From DAHUZL01 sp035533215 (GTDB taxonomy: Bacteria > Chloroflexota > Dormibacteria > Aeolococcales > Bog-877): a stretch of DNA of 34,712 nt. A program made the translations under genes and the position numbers. Below are positions 16,271-24,230 of the stretch, in pieces. How positions within the stretch are numbered: the stretch's first letter is position 1; each line of letters begins with the position of its first letter. The stretch spans positions 1 to 34,712 of the forward strand of contig DATLUG010000007.1 of assembly GCA_035533215.1 (NCBI GenBank), written 5' to 3'. The notes under the pieces were generated by a model. That model saw nothing but the letters and a program-made list of their open reading frames with translations, did no database searches and was not told where the DNA came from.

Positions 16271-16775
16271 GGCAGGGGCGGGCCGGCGGCCATTCGCCCC
16301 CGCGGCGTGGGCGCGATCCTCGGCCGACGGCCTCGCCTCCTGGCGGCGTCCTCGATCTGGCGCGTGGGCTGAGCTGGCGAGCGTGACACCAGGGGTGCCC
16401 GGGTGCCGTCGACGCCTTGCCGGCGGCGGTGCCGCTCTGGCGTCCCCGGGGTGCCGCCCGGCCTGTCAGCGCTGCCTCGCGGAGACGTCCCCGGTCCCAC
16501 CCGTTGGGCCCGGCCCGGACCGCCGGCGAGCACGGGCACGCGCGGCGGCCGGGGGCCGACCGCCTCCCCCGGGCGCCGCCGTCACCGTCCCCGGATCGGT
16601 GCGACGGCGGACCTGGCGGCCGGTCGTCCCCGCCTCACGGTCGAGATCCCACCCGTCTCGCCGCGGCGCGCCGAGGACCACCGAACGCTCGAGCGGTGAC
16701 GGGGCGCGACGATCCGCACCTCCCGCGGAGCCGCGACGGTCGGCCTCTCGCCGGACCGTGCCGCCGCGGACCCGT
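16271..16775. other. Intergenic region between convergent genes, nothing recognised
   Basis: This separates the plus-strand MFS gene from the minus-strand LD-carboxypeptidase gene. GGGGCG and CGCCCC near 16275-16305 could form a short stem after the MFS stop, but the arms are only six bases and embedded in very GC-rich sequence. No family signature is seen in any frame. Confidence 0.4.
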
Positions 16776-17822
16776 TCAGTAGTGGGCGATGATGCGGCGC
16801 TCCGGGCCGTTCACGGTCACCCGGCCGCCGTAGGGGAGGATCCACTGGGGATCGGTGTGGCCGAAGTCCACCCCGAAGACGATCATGGCGTCCGGCGCGT
16901 AGGTCTGAAAGGCACGAAGGATGCTTGCGCGCTGGTCGGCGCGGTAGCGCACCCGCTCCTCGGGAGGGGTGGGGTGGTCGAGGCTGGCGGCCTTGGGCCG
17001 GCCGGCGATCACGGCAGGGAACTGACCCAAGAGCTGGCGCTCGCCAGCATCGCGCAGGATCCGGAACACCTCAACCGCGGACGGCATCTCCTCCGACGTC
17101 TCCAGGAGGAGCACGCAGCCGGCGTAGTCGGCCGCCGGGCGGATCCACCGACCGGCGGCGAGGTTCCAGTGCACGATCTCGAGGTTGCCTCCCCAGGTCG
17201 GTGCGGTCACGACCCGGGTCGGCTGATGCCAGATCCAGTCGCCGCCCGGTTGGGTCGGGGCGGGGCGGCCCGACCCGGCCGGGTCAGCCCAATCGCAATC
17301 GTCCTCGCTGAAGGTCTCGACGGGACGGATCTCGATGTCGCCGCCGGTGAGGAGCGCAGCGCGGAGCGAGTCGGTGGAGACCGGGTGGAGTCCACCGGGA
17401 CGCCCCAGGTGCACCATCGTCGACCCCCCGTGGTACCCGGCGATTCCGAGGGTCCAGAGCCAGTTGAGCAGATTGGTGTTGTCGCTGTACCCGAGGAAGG
17501 GCTTGGGCGTCCGCCGGACCGCGTCCGGGTCCAGGAACGGCAGGACGGTGATCTGGTCATCGCCGCCGATGGTGGCGAGGACCGCCCGGATGCCGGGGTC
17601 GGTGAACGCCGCCATGAGGTCCCTCGATCGTTCGCTCGGGCTCGCTCCCACCTTCCGCGTCGTCGGATACTCAACCGGCTCCAGCCGAAGTTCGTCGCGC
17701 AGCCGTCGCATCGCCAGCTCGTGGACGGCGGGGAACCTCCCCGGGGCTGCGAACGACGGCGAGACGACGGCCACCCGGTCTCCGGGGGCCAGCTTGGGAG
17801 GGACGACGAGCTCCGGGCGCAT
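16776..17822 (-). CDS. LD-carboxypeptidase / MccF-like peptidase (family S66)
   Basis: A 348-residue serine peptidase of family S66. Members cleave the L,D bond of murein tetrapeptides during cell-wall recycling, or in the MccF branch inactivate microcin C-type peptide-nucleotides. The catalytic triad is visible: Ser113 in FLGYSDNTNLLN, Glu241 in LLLETSEEMPSA and His322 in VDFGHTDPQW. The N-terminal domain carries GDRVAVVSPS and IGGDDQ. No signal peptide is seen, so it acts in the cytoplasm. ATG 17822 begins the domain directly; there is no clear ribosome binding site and the in-frame GTG 17834 is possible. Upstream minus-strand frames extend antisense into the next operon and are not credible. 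The Trp-rich central insert (about 175-225) and GYSDNT motif are closer to MccF-type members than to E. coli LdcA, but this is an impression. Confidence 0.88.
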   Translation of the reverse strand: MRPELVVPPKLAPGDRVAVVSPSFAAPGRFPAVHELAMRRLRDELRLEPVEYPTTRKVGASPSERSRDLMAAFTDPGIRAVLATIGGDDQITVLPFLDPDAVRRTPKPFLGYSDNTNLLNWLWTLGIAGYHGGSTMVHLGRPGGLHPVSTDSLRAALLTGGDIEIRPVETFSEDDCDWADPAGSGRPAPTQPGGDWIWHQPTRVVTAPTWGGNLEIVHWNLAAGRWIRPAADYAGCVLLLETSEEMPSAVEVFRILRDAGERQLLGQFPAVIAGRPKAASLDHPTPPEERVRYRADQRASILRAFQTYAPDAMIVFGVDFGHTDPQWILPYGGRVTVNGPERRIIAHY

Positions 17823-17911
17823 CGGCCGATCGTGCACGCGTCGGTCGTCGCGCGCAAGCCCTGGAGGGGAGCCGCCTCCCGGCCACGACGGCCGTCTCGC
17901 GGCTGGGCCGC

Positions 17912-17920
17912 TGGTACGAT
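17912..17920 (+). promoter_or_regulatory. Candidate extended -10 box (TGGTACGAT) for the DUF58 operon
   Basis: TG-G-TACGAT is an extended -10 pattern. It lies 71 bases before GTG 17992 in the divergent region between the LD-carboxypeptidase gene and the DUF4129-like gene. No clear -35 is present. Confidence 0.35.
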
Positions 17921-17991
17921 CGCGCCACCGCCCCCGGGCTTGCCGGACGAAGGACCGGTGGGGCGCGGGGTGAGCCGACAGGAGGGTCGCC

Positions 17992-18945
17992 GTGGCGCCG
18001 GCGCAGGTGCCCCCATCCGCTCCTCGGGGGAGCCGGCGCGGCCGCGCCACGCGGGCCGTCCTCGTGGGCACCGGCACGCTCGGGCTGCTGCTGGTGGTCG
18101 CCGCCGCCAGCTCGGCCGATCGCCTCCTCGTCCCCACCGCGCCCGCGCACCTCACGCTGCCCACGCCGCTCACCGGCGGCCTGGCCACCCTCGGGGCGGT
18201 CGGCCTGGTCCTCGCGATCGAGCTGGTGCTGGCGGCCCTGGTCTTCTCCCGGCTCTTCGTCACGCGCCCGGGGCCGCAGGGCCAGCGCCTCGGAGCATGG
18301 CGGCGGATCCTGGAGTCGATGGGCCCCTTCGTCTTCGTGGTCCTGGTGGTGGTGCTGATCACGGTCCTCCAGCAGTTCGCGGGGGTGAGGCGGCGACCCC
18401 CGAGCGCGGCCGCCGCCAACGGGGTCGGTCGGGGTCTTCGCGCACTGCGCGGCGCCGGGGGCGGCCAGGCGGGCTTCCTCAGCTGGAACCAGGCGGTGGT
18501 GGTGGCGACGGTGGTGGCGGCGGGGCTGATCGCGGCGGCGACACTGGTGTGGGTGGCGCGGCTGCGGGCCCAGCGTCGGGTCGCCCGGGCGCTGGGCGCG
18601 GACTCGGCCGAGCCCGCCGCCTGGAGCCTCCACCGGACCCGCCGCCGGTCCCCGCGGACCCCCAGCGAGGTGATCTGGTGCGCGGTCCACGACCTGGAGG
18701 AGCGCTGCGCGGCCTGGGGTTCCCCCCGCCATGCCCACGAGGGCCCCCGCACCTTCCTCGGCCGAGCGGTCCCGGACCCAGCCGGCCGGGGACCCGCGGC
18801 AGAGCGGCTCGCCGCCCTGTACGAACGCGCCCGCTTCTCCGAGCACGAGGTCGACGACGGGGCGGCCAGGTCGGCGACGGCGGCCGCCCAGGAGCTGGGA
18901 GACGCCATCCGAGGGCCGCGGGCGCCGCGGTCCTCGGATGACTGA
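17992..18945 (+). CDS. DUF4129-like membrane protein
   Basis: A 317-residue protein with three membrane segments (about 20-42, 60-86 and 105-127) and a fourth near 162-188, then a cytoplasmic helical domain. The C-terminal domain (about 220-300), with EVIWCAVHDLEERCAAWG, RTFLGRA and ERLAALYERARFSEHEV, matches the DUF4129 pattern (short helices ending ALY..ARFS.h.v). DUF4129 proteins, often with transglutaminase domains, accompany MoxR ATPases and DUF58 proteins; here no transglutaminase domain is seen. GTG 17992 has a strong GGAGG six bases upstream. The stop overlaps the next start, so this is the first gene of a coupled operon. Biochemical role unknown. Confidence 0.75.
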   Translation: MAPAQVPPSAPRGSRRGRATRAVLVGTGTLGLLLVVAAASSADRLLVPTAPAHLTLPTPLTGGLATLGAVGLVLAIELVLAALVFSRLFVTRPGPQGQRLGAWRRILESMGPFVFVVLVVVLITVLQQFAGVRRRPPSAAAANGVGRGLRALRGAGGGQAGFLSWNQAVVVATVVAAGLIAAATLVWVARLRAQRRVARALGADSAEPAAWSLHRTRRRSPRTPSEVIWCAVHDLEERCAAWGSPRHAHEGPRTFLGRAVPDPAGRGPAAERLAALYERARFSEHEVDDGAARSATAAAQELGDAIRGPRAPRSSDD

Positions 18946-19654
18946 CCGGTCTCGGACTGCGGTGCCGGGGTCACACCGCCTGCGCCGGGGGATGGGGTGG
19001 GCGGCGGCGCTCGCGGTCGCCGACGCCCTCGTGGTCGGCGCGCTCCTGCTGCGCGGGGTCTCCGGCGCCGGGATGGCCGTCCGGGCCGGCCTGCTGTGGC
19101 TGGGCGCGCTGGTGCTCGCGGTGCTGGCGGGCGCGGTCGTCACCCTCGCCGCCGACCACTCCCGTGCCCCCGAAGCTGGCGGGCCGTCCCCCGAGCCGGC
19201 GCGGCCCGAGGGCCTGGAGGAGCTGACCCGGCTGGTCGACGGCTGCCGCAGCAGCTCGTCGGACGCCGCCCAGTTCACGGACCGTCTGCAGCCCCTCCTG
19301 CTCCAGCTGGCGGTCAGCCGACTCGGCCACCCGGCCACGACCGCCAGGCTGCGGGCCGCGCTCGGTGAGGCGGTCGCCGCTCTCCTCCTCGCGGAGCGGA
19401 CGCCTCGCGATCCGGCCCTGCCGGAGTCGCCGGGCCGGCGGGGGCCGGCCGCTCTCGGGCGAGCGGCGGCGCCGGCCGGGGCGACGACCATCCCCGCCAC
19501 GGCGCCGGCCATCCCCAGCGCTCCCGGCGGCACAGCCGGGTTGGGTGGAACCGCCGGGCGGCCCGCGAGCGCGCGCCGCGGCGGCGCCGGCGGGCGCGGG
19601 CCGACCATCGCCGAGCTGGAGCAGGTGGTGTCGGCGCTGGAGGCGCTCCGATGA
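18938..19654 (+). CDS. Small membrane protein, second gene of the DUF58 operon
   Basis: A 238-residue protein with two N-terminal membrane segments (about 20-43 and 47-70). A soluble helical part follows (about 80-150, EGLEELTRLVDGC and DRLQPLLLQLAVSRLGHP), then a Pro/Ala/Gly-rich linker and a short C-terminal helix (IAELEQVVSALEAL). No catalytic motif is visible. ATG 18938 overlaps the upstream gene by eight bases, and its own ATGA overlaps the DUF58 gene. In comparable clusters this slot often holds a small membrane protein encoded beside DUF58, so an accessory role with its neighbours is inferred. Confidence 0.7.
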   Translation: MTDRSRTAVPGSHRLRRGMGWAAALAVADALVVGALLLRGVSGAGMAVRAGLLWLGALVLAVLAGAVVTLAADHSRAPEAGGPSPEPARPEGLEELTRLVDGCRSSSSDAAQFTDRLQPLLLQLAVSRLGHPATTARLRAALGEAVAALLLAERTPRDPALPESPGRRGPAALGRAAAPAGATTIPATAPAIPSAPGGTAGLGGTAGRPASARRGGAGGRGPTIAELEQVVSALEALR

Positions 19655-20931
19655 CGCCGCTGCGGGGACGCTCGGTCGTGCGCGTCGCCGGGACCGCCTG
19701 GCTGGTCGCGGTGCTGCTGGTCCTGGCGCTCGCCCTGGGCCTGCCGGTGCTGGTGGCCGTCGCCGCCCCCTTCGCGGTCGCGCTCGCCATCGGCCTGGCC
19801 CTGGCCGCCACGCCGGAGGTCGCGGTCGCGGTCACCCTGGACCGAGAGCGGGCGGTGGAGGGGGACCGGGTGACGGCCCACCTCGCCGTCCGCAGCCCGC
19901 AACCGGTCCACCGGGTCGAGCTCACCCTGTCGCTGCCGGACGCCGTCGCCACCGAGGGACCGGCCCGGGCCGCGCTGCGCCTCGGTGCCGGGGGCGAGGC
20001 CGCGGCCGCCATCGAGCTCCGATGCCTGCGGTGGGGGGCGCAGCGCATCGGGCCGGTCGAGGTGCGGGCGTGGGACCAGATGGGGCTGGTGGCCCACCGC
20101 GGCTGGGCCGCCGGCGGCGCCACCCTGCGCGTCTACCCGCGGCCGCCGCGTCTGCGGGCGCTGCTGCAGCCGGCCCGCACCCTGGTCCACACCGGCAACC
20201 AGCTGGCGCGCCAGCGCGGCGATGGGATCGAGTTCAGCGATCTGCGCGCGTTCGTCCCCGGTGACCGGGTGCGGCGGATCAACTGGCGGGTGACGGCGCG
20301 CCGCGGGGCGCCCTTCGTCACCCTCCGCCACCCCGAGCGCAACAGCGACGTCATCCTCTTCCTGGACAGCTTCCGCGATGCCCGCCTCGGCACCGAGGGG
20401 ACGCTCGACCTCGCCGTCCGCGCCCTCACCAGCCTCGCGGCCGGCCACCTCGGGCGACGCGATCGGGTCGGGCTCATCGGCTTCGGCGGGGTCCTGCGCT
20501 GGCTCAAGCCGGGAACCGGGATCGGCCAGCTCTACCGGGTGGTGGACGCCGTTCTCGACACCGAGGTGGTGCTCAGCTACGCCTGGAAGGACCTCGACGT
20601 CCTGCCCCGACGGATGCTCCCCCCGGCGGCGATGGTGGTGGCGCTCACCCCCCTGCTGGATCCCCGCGGGATCCGGGCGATGCTGGACCTCGCCGCCCGC
20701 GGCTACGACCTGGCGATCGTGGAGGTGGACCCCGAGCGCTTCGCCCCGGCCCCCCGCGACCGGGTGGAGCAGCTCGCCCTTCGCCTCTGGCGGCTGACCC
20801 GCGACGCTCGCCGCCGGGAGCTGCGCCAGGCGGGGATCCGGGTCGGCACCTGGGCCCGCGACGAGCCCCTGGACCCGGTGCTGGCGGGCCTGCTGGCGGC
20901 GCGGCGCCCCAGATGGCGCGTCCCCGCCTGA
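19651..20931 (+). CDS. DUF58 domain protein
   Basis: A 426-residue protein with two N-terminal membrane segments (about 10-55), a beta-rich extracytoplasmic-type domain (about 58-165) and the DUF58 signature, FSDLRAFVPGDRVRRINWRV then TARRG (about 196-220). After this a VWA-like Rossmann portion begins NSDVILFLDSF (about 231-241). The Asp-x-Ser-x-Ser metal site is reduced to LDSF, as in many DUF58 proteins. DUF58 proteins are usually encoded with MoxR AAA+ ATPases and are thought to act in assembly or stress at the membrane; no MoxR gene is in this window. ATG 19651 overlaps the previous stop (ATGA), and the next gene starts 19 bases before this one ends. Confidence 0.9.
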   Translation: MTPLRGRSVVRVAGTAWLVAVLLVLALALGLPVLVAVAAPFAVALAIGLALAATPEVAVAVTLDRERAVEGDRVTAHLAVRSPQPVHRVELTLSLPDAVATEGPARAALRLGAGGEAAAAIELRCLRWGAQRIGPVEVRAWDQMGLVAHRGWAAGGATLRVYPRPPRLRALLQPARTLVHTGNQLARQRGDGIEFSDLRAFVPGDRVRRINWRVTARRGAPFVTLRHPERNSDVILFLDSFRDARLGTEGTLDLAVRALTSLAAGHLGRRDRVGLIGFGGVLRWLKPGTGIGQLYRVVDAVLDTEVVLSYAWKDLDVLPRRMLPPAAMVVALTPLLDPRGIRAMLDLAARGYDLAIVEVDPERFAPAPRDRVEQLALRLWRLTRDARRRELRQAGIRVGTWARDEPLDPVLAGLLAARRPRWRVPA

Positions 20932-21476
20932 GCCTGCGGCTCGGCGTCGGGGGGCTGGCCGTGGCCCTCGTCGCCGGGACCGCGGCCGCCCTCCTGGTCC
21001 TGGGCCCGGCATCCGCTCCCCTCCGTGCGCTCGGCGCCGGCGCCGCCGGGACCGCGGTGGTCGGGCTCGCCTGCTCGCTCGGGCTGGGCCGGGCGGAGGG
21101 GGTGGCGCTGCCGGGAGCGATCGCCATCGTCGCCCTCGACTACGCCCTGGTCCTCCTGGGTGCGCCGCGCCTGGCCGCGGGCGCGACGGCGGCGGCGCCC
21201 CTCGTGGCCGGGGCGCTCTTCCTCGCCGCCGAGCTCGGCTGGTGGGCGGTGGAGCTGCGCCGCCAGGCCCGCGAGTCGCCGGCCGCCCTGCTGCGCCGGA
21301 TGGCCTGGATCGGGACCGCCGCGGTGGCCGCGGCGGCGCTCGCCGCGGCGTGCCTGCTCGCGGGCGGGGCGGCGGTCGCGGGCGGGGCGGCTCCGACCGC
21401 GGTCGGGGTGGCGGCGGCCAGCCTGCTCTTGGCGCTGGCGGCCTGGCTCGCCGCCCGCAGCGCCCGTCAGACGTAG
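20913..21476 (+). CDS. Small polytopic membrane protein, last gene of the DUF58 operon
   Basis: A 187-residue, very Ala/Leu/Gly-rich protein with about six hydrophobic segments and one charged cytoplasmic loop (ELRRQARESPAALLRRM, about 112-128). No family motif is recognised. It overlaps the DUF58 gene by 19 bases, which supports cotranscription and coupling. Its stop overlaps by 10 bases the stop of the convergent GGDEF-like gene, so there is no room for a conventional terminator. Confidence 0.7.
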   Translation: MARPRLSLRLGVGGLAVALVAGTAAALLVLGPASAPLRALGAGAAGTAVVGLACSLGLGRAEGVALPGAIAIVALDYALVLLGAPRLAAGATAAAPLVAGALFLAAELGWWAVELRRQARESPAALLRRMAWIGTAAVAAAALAAACLLAGGAAVAGGAAPTAVGVAAASLLLALAAWLAARSARQT

Positions 21477-22504
21477 GCGACGCGGTCGCCGCCGGCCGCG
21501 GCGGCCCGGTCGAGCGCGTCGAGCGCGGACCCGAGGAGGTCGTCGGCGGTCGAGCCGCGCCCGGAGGAGCACGCCAGCCCCACCGACACGGTCGGCCATG
21601 GATCGGCCGGCTCCTGCACCGCGAGGTCCCGGATCCGCGCGTGGAGGTCGTCGGCCACCACCCGGGCCGCCGCCTCCACGGTCTCCGGGAGGAGGAGCGC
21701 CAGGGTCGACTCGTCGAGCCGGGCGGCGAGGTCGCCGCGGCGGAGCCGGTCGCGGACGGCGGCGGCCAGGGACGGGACCATCGCGATCTGCGGGCTCACG
21801 GCCGAGGAGCCGGGGCCGGCGCCCCGGCCCGCATCGAGCCGCAGCGCCATCACCGCGGCGGGACGGCCGCTGCGCTCGGCCCGCACCAGCTCCCGTGCCA
21901 GGGCATCCATCAGCCCCTGGCGGTTGACCAGGCCGGTGTCGACGTCGACCAGGGCCAGCCGGGTCAGCACCTCGTCCAGCTGGGCTCGGACGACCTGCGC
22001 CTCGGCCCGGTCGGCGATCAGCTCCACCGTGGCCGCCGCCACCGCGTCGGCCTCGGTGGTGCCGAGGTCGGCCGCCACCATCCCGGTCCAGCCGCCGTCG
22101 GCATCGCGCAACGGCACCACCAGGGTCTCCATCGAGTCGTCCTGGAGCGTCCGCCGTCCGATCGAGGCCGCCCGCAGACGCGACCGGACCACCTGCGGGC
22201 TCTCCGGCTCCTGGCGGAGGGCCTGAAGCTGCTCCGCGGTCACCCCCACCGCGGCCGCCGGCCACAGCTCACCGGTGAGCCCATCGACCAGGAACACGAC
22301 CACTCGGGGAAACCCCCCCACCTCGGCGAGCTGCTCGGCGAGGCGCTGGAGCGCCGGTTCCAGGTCCCCGCCGAGGGGGCCGGCCGCGCTGAGCTCCAGC
22401 AGCGCGTGGAGGAGGCGGCGGCGGCGAGCCGTCGGGTCGAGGGCCCCGCTCGGGCCGCCGACGTCGTCCCGGACCGGTGCCGAGAGGCCCTCGCTGTCGT
22501 CCAT
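21467..22504 (-). CDS. GAF-like sensor with degenerate GGDEF domain
   Basis: A 345-residue cytoplasmic protein. Residues about 25-170 look like a GAF-type sensor (LLHALLELSAAGPLGG, FPRVVVFLVDG, ETLVVPLRDADGGWTGMVAA). A GGDEF-like domain follows (about 180-345) with LALVDVDTGLVNRQGL, the usual DxLTGLxNR entry. At the active site the family has GGDEF before a hydrophobic LLP strand; here residues 262-266 read RLDES before TLALLLPET. Both glycines and the Phe are lost, so diguanylate cyclase activity is unlikely. A GTP- or c-di-GMP-sensing or purely regulatory role is possible. The end of the domain (ALDRAAAAGGDRVAYV) is also diverged. ATG 22504 has GGAG 12 bases upstream, farther than ideal; upstream in-frame sequence is non-coding in character. 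Confidence 0.8.
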   Translation of the reverse strand: MDDSEGLSAPVRDDVGGPSGALDPTARRRRLLHALLELSAAGPLGGDLEPALQRLAEQLAEVGGFPRVVVFLVDGLTGELWPAAAVGVTAEQLQALRQEPESPQVVRSRLRAASIGRRTLQDDSMETLVVPLRDADGGWTGMVAADLGTTEADAVAAATVELIADRAEAQVVRAQLDEVLTRLALVDVDTGLVNRQGLMDALARELVRAERSGRPAAVMALRLDAGRGAGPGSSAVSPQIAMVPSLAAAVRDRLRRGDLAARLDESTLALLLPETVEAAARVVADDLHARIRDLAVQEPADPWPTVSVGLACSSGRGSTADDLLGSALDALDRAAAAGGDRVAYV

Positions 22505-22671
22505 CGCCGGTTCGTTCTCCAATTCCGCCCGATCCGATCCGGGGCGGCGGCCCGCCAGCGTCGCCGAGGGGAGCGTAGCGGGTCGCCCCCGGGGTCGCCC
22601 GCCAGCGCGCCGATGCGGGCGCTCTGCGGACGCCGTCACGGCGCTGAGCGCCGCGCCGGCGAGGGCGTCGG

Positions 22672-23319
22672 TCAGCGAGTGGCGACGACGGTGACGGCGA
22701 AGAGCCGGTCCGGGGCGAGGCAGGGCGGGTGCGCGGTGGCGCACGCGGGGGACTGGAGCGCGCTGACGGTGGACCGTCCGGGCCGCTCCACCAGGAAGTC
22801 GCTTCGCACCCACCCGATCGGGATCGCGATCATGAGCGGATCGGGGACCGCCCGCAGCACCCGCGGGTCGGAGCTCTTCGCGCCGTGCCAGGGCCACGCC
22901 CTGGAGCCCTGCAGCAGCAGCCGGATCCGCGCCCCGACCGGGAGCCGGTACGATCGGCCGGCGTCGGCGATGGACACGCTGACGAGACAGCGCGTCGCGG
23001 GGGACCGCCGACAGGCCGCCGGAAGTGGCGTGGGCCGCGGCGTCGGTGAGGGGCTGACGGTGGCCGGTGGGACCGCGACCACGGTTCCGGTGGCCGTCCC
23101 CCAGCCGGACGTCGCGTCCGGAGACGGCGACGGGGGGGAGGCGATGGGCGCCGCCGGCACCACCGAGGACGTCGCAGCGGCCGGACGGGAGAACGCCGAG
23201 GCCGCATCCCCCCGGGCGGTCCCGCACCCGGCCAGCAGGAGGCCGCCGCCGAGCAGACCGAGCCCCAACCCGGCTCGGCCGAGATGTCGTCCCGGGGCGG
23301 ACGTGGTTGTCAGGACCAT
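22672..23319 (-). CDS. Secreted lipoprotein of unknown function
   Basis: A 215-residue lipoprotein. A type II signal peptide of about 33 residues ends in the lipobox LLAGC, giving lipid-modified Cys32. A long Pro/Ser/Thr/Ala linker (about 35-100) would tether a compact beta-rich domain (about 100-215). The domain has two Cys pairs, CRRSPATRC and CATAHPPC, that may form disulfides, and strands such as YRLPVGARIRLLLQG and LMIAIPIGWVRSDF. The strand pattern is reminiscent of an Ig-like or cupredoxin-like sandwich, but no copper ligand set is evident. It lies 167 bases upstream of the GGDEF-like gene on the same strand. The divergent toxin-antitoxin genes begin 112 bases away. Family not recognised. 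Confidence 0.75.
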   Translation of the reverse strand: MVLTTTSAPGRHLGRAGLGLGLLGGGLLLAGCGTARGDAASAFSRPAAATSSVVPAAPIASPPSPSPDATSGWGTATGTVVAVPPATVSPSPTPRPTPLPAACRRSPATRCLVSVSIADAGRSYRLPVGARIRLLLQGSRAWPWHGAKSSDPRVLRAVPDPLMIAIPIGWVRSDFLVERPGRSTVSALQSPACATAHPPCLAPDRLFAVTVVATR

Positions 23320-23384
23320 GTCCCCATGATGCGGCCCGGCTCGGTGAGGTTCCCGCGTGCGTCGTGCCTGTCAGCTGATGAGCA

Positions 23385-23426
23385 CACACGGCGTGTGCAT
23401 TCATGTGCAATCATATGCGCCGTGTG
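23385..23426 (+). promoter_or_regulatory. Palindromic operator candidate for the toxin-antitoxin operon
   Basis: CACACGGCG (23385-23393) is repeated inverted as CGCCGTGTG (23418-23426). The left arm is itself part of the palindrome CACAC-GGC-GTGTG (23385-23397). Between them are two near-direct repeats, TGTGCATTCA and TGTGCAATCA, followed by TATGCG, a weak -10 candidate. The site ends four bases before the toxin ATG at 23431. Ribbon-helix-helix antitoxins typically bind such repeated short palindromes to repress their own operon; applying that here is inference. Confidence 0.5.
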
Positions 23427-23430
23427 CGCG

Positions 23431-23889
23431 ATGCGACTGGTGGTGGACAGCTCGACCCTGATCTCGCTGGCCCGCGCAGGACTGCTCGACCTGCTTCGGC
23501 GCCTGCCCCTCGAGTCGGTCGTCATCGACACCGTCCGAGCGGAGACCGTCGCCGGGGGACTGGCGGCCGGCTACGCGGACGCCGCGGCCATCGAGGCGGC
23601 GCTGGCCGGGCTGCCGGTCCAGGAGACATCGCCCACGCCCGGCTCCGCCGACGCGGCCGTCCTGATCGCGGCCCAGGGCGCCGGTGGCCTGGTGGCCAAC
23701 GACCTCGCCCTGGGCCGGCGGGCCCGGAACCTTGGCCTTGCCTGGCTCCGCACCGCGGACCTCGTCGTCCTGGTCGTGCGGTCGTCGGTGCTCAGCCGGC
23801 GCGAGGGCCTGCAGGCCCTCGACGCCCTGGAGGCGGCCGGGCACCTCACGCCGGGGCTGGCCGCCGCCTACCGTGAGGAGGTGGGATGA
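23431..23889 (+). CDS. PIN-domain toxin, DUF3368-like
   Basis: A 152-residue PIN-fold protein, probably a Mg-dependent ribonuclease toxin. Acidic active-site residues are in place: Asp6 in RLVVDSSTLISLARAGLLDL, Glu38 in VRAETV, Asp74 in GSADAAVLIAA and Asp91 in LVANDLALGRRAR. The pattern, including the C-terminal EGLQALDALEAAGHLTPGL, is that of DUF3368 PIN proteins, which are commonly paired with UPF0175 antitoxins. ATG 23431 begins exactly at the first PIN strand; the longer upstream frame runs through the palindromic operator region and is rejected. Its stop overlaps the antitoxin ATG (ATGA). Here the toxin precedes the antitoxin, the reverse of the common order. Confidence 0.85.
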   Translation: MRLVVDSSTLISLARAGLLDLLRRLPLESVVIDTVRAETVAGGLAAGYADAAAIEAALAGLPVQETSPTPGSADAAVLIAAQGAGGLVANDLALGRRARNLGLAWLRTADLVVLVVRSSVLSRREGLQALDALEAAGHLTPGLAAAYREEVG

Positions 23890-24230
23890 GGCGCACCGTC
23901 CGGATCAACGCCACCCTGGACGCGGACCTGCTCGATCGCATCGACGCCTTCGCCCGCTCGCGCCACGAGGACCGCTCGACGGCCCTGCGCCAGCTCGCCG
24001 AGATGGCCCTTCGGCAGCTGACGCAGCGAGAAGCCCTCGCCGCCTTCGGGCAGGGACGCCTGACCCTCCGCGAGCTGGGGCGAACCCTGCGGCTCACGAC
24101 CTGGGAGACCCACGACCTGCTGGCCGCCGAGGGTGTCGCCGTGGCCCAGGGAGCGCGTGCAGAGACCGCCGCGGCGCTGGCGGCGGTGCTGGCGGCAGCT
24201 TCCGGCGCTGACGGAGCCCTCGCCTCCTGA
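23886..24230 (+). CDS. Antitoxin with ribbon-helix-helix and UPF0175-like parts
   Basis: A 114-residue protein. Residues 1-45 (RTVRINATLDADLLDRIDAF, then EDRSTALRQLAEMAL) fit a ribbon-helix-helix DNA-binding domain of the Arc/CopG type. Residues about 46-90 (ALAAFGQGRLTLRELGRTLR, LTTWETHDLLAAEGV) fit the helix-turn-helix core of UPF0175 antitoxins (family pattern A...y..G.iSlgkAAelaGls..e....L...gi). The Ala-rich tail may be the toxin-binding segment. The ATG overlaps the toxin stop, so synthesis is coupled. The protein would neutralise the PIN toxin and, with it, repress the operon through the upstream palindromes. Whether the joined arrangement is a recent fusion or a normal variant cannot be told here. 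Confidence 0.8.
   Translation: MRRTVRINATLDADLLDRIDAFARSRHEDRSTALRQLAEMALRQLTQREALAAFGQGRLTLRELGRTLRLTTWETHDLLAAEGVAVAQGARAETAAALAAVLAAASGADGALAS

Noticed and set aside
16383..18941. 852-codon plus-strand frame
   Set aside because: Its first part is antisense to the LD-carboxypeptidase gene and its second part is out of frame with the DUF4129-like gene; composition is not protein-like.
17671..21012. 1113-codon open frame on the minus strand
   Set aside because: It is antisense to the DUF58 operon. Its Gly/Arg/Pro/Gln-rich composition is that of a shadow frame, and the plus-strand genes have clear family motifs.
23284..23430. Longer N-terminus for the PIN toxin
   Set aside because: The PIN fold starts exactly at ATG 23431 and the extension would be encoded by the palindromic operator region.
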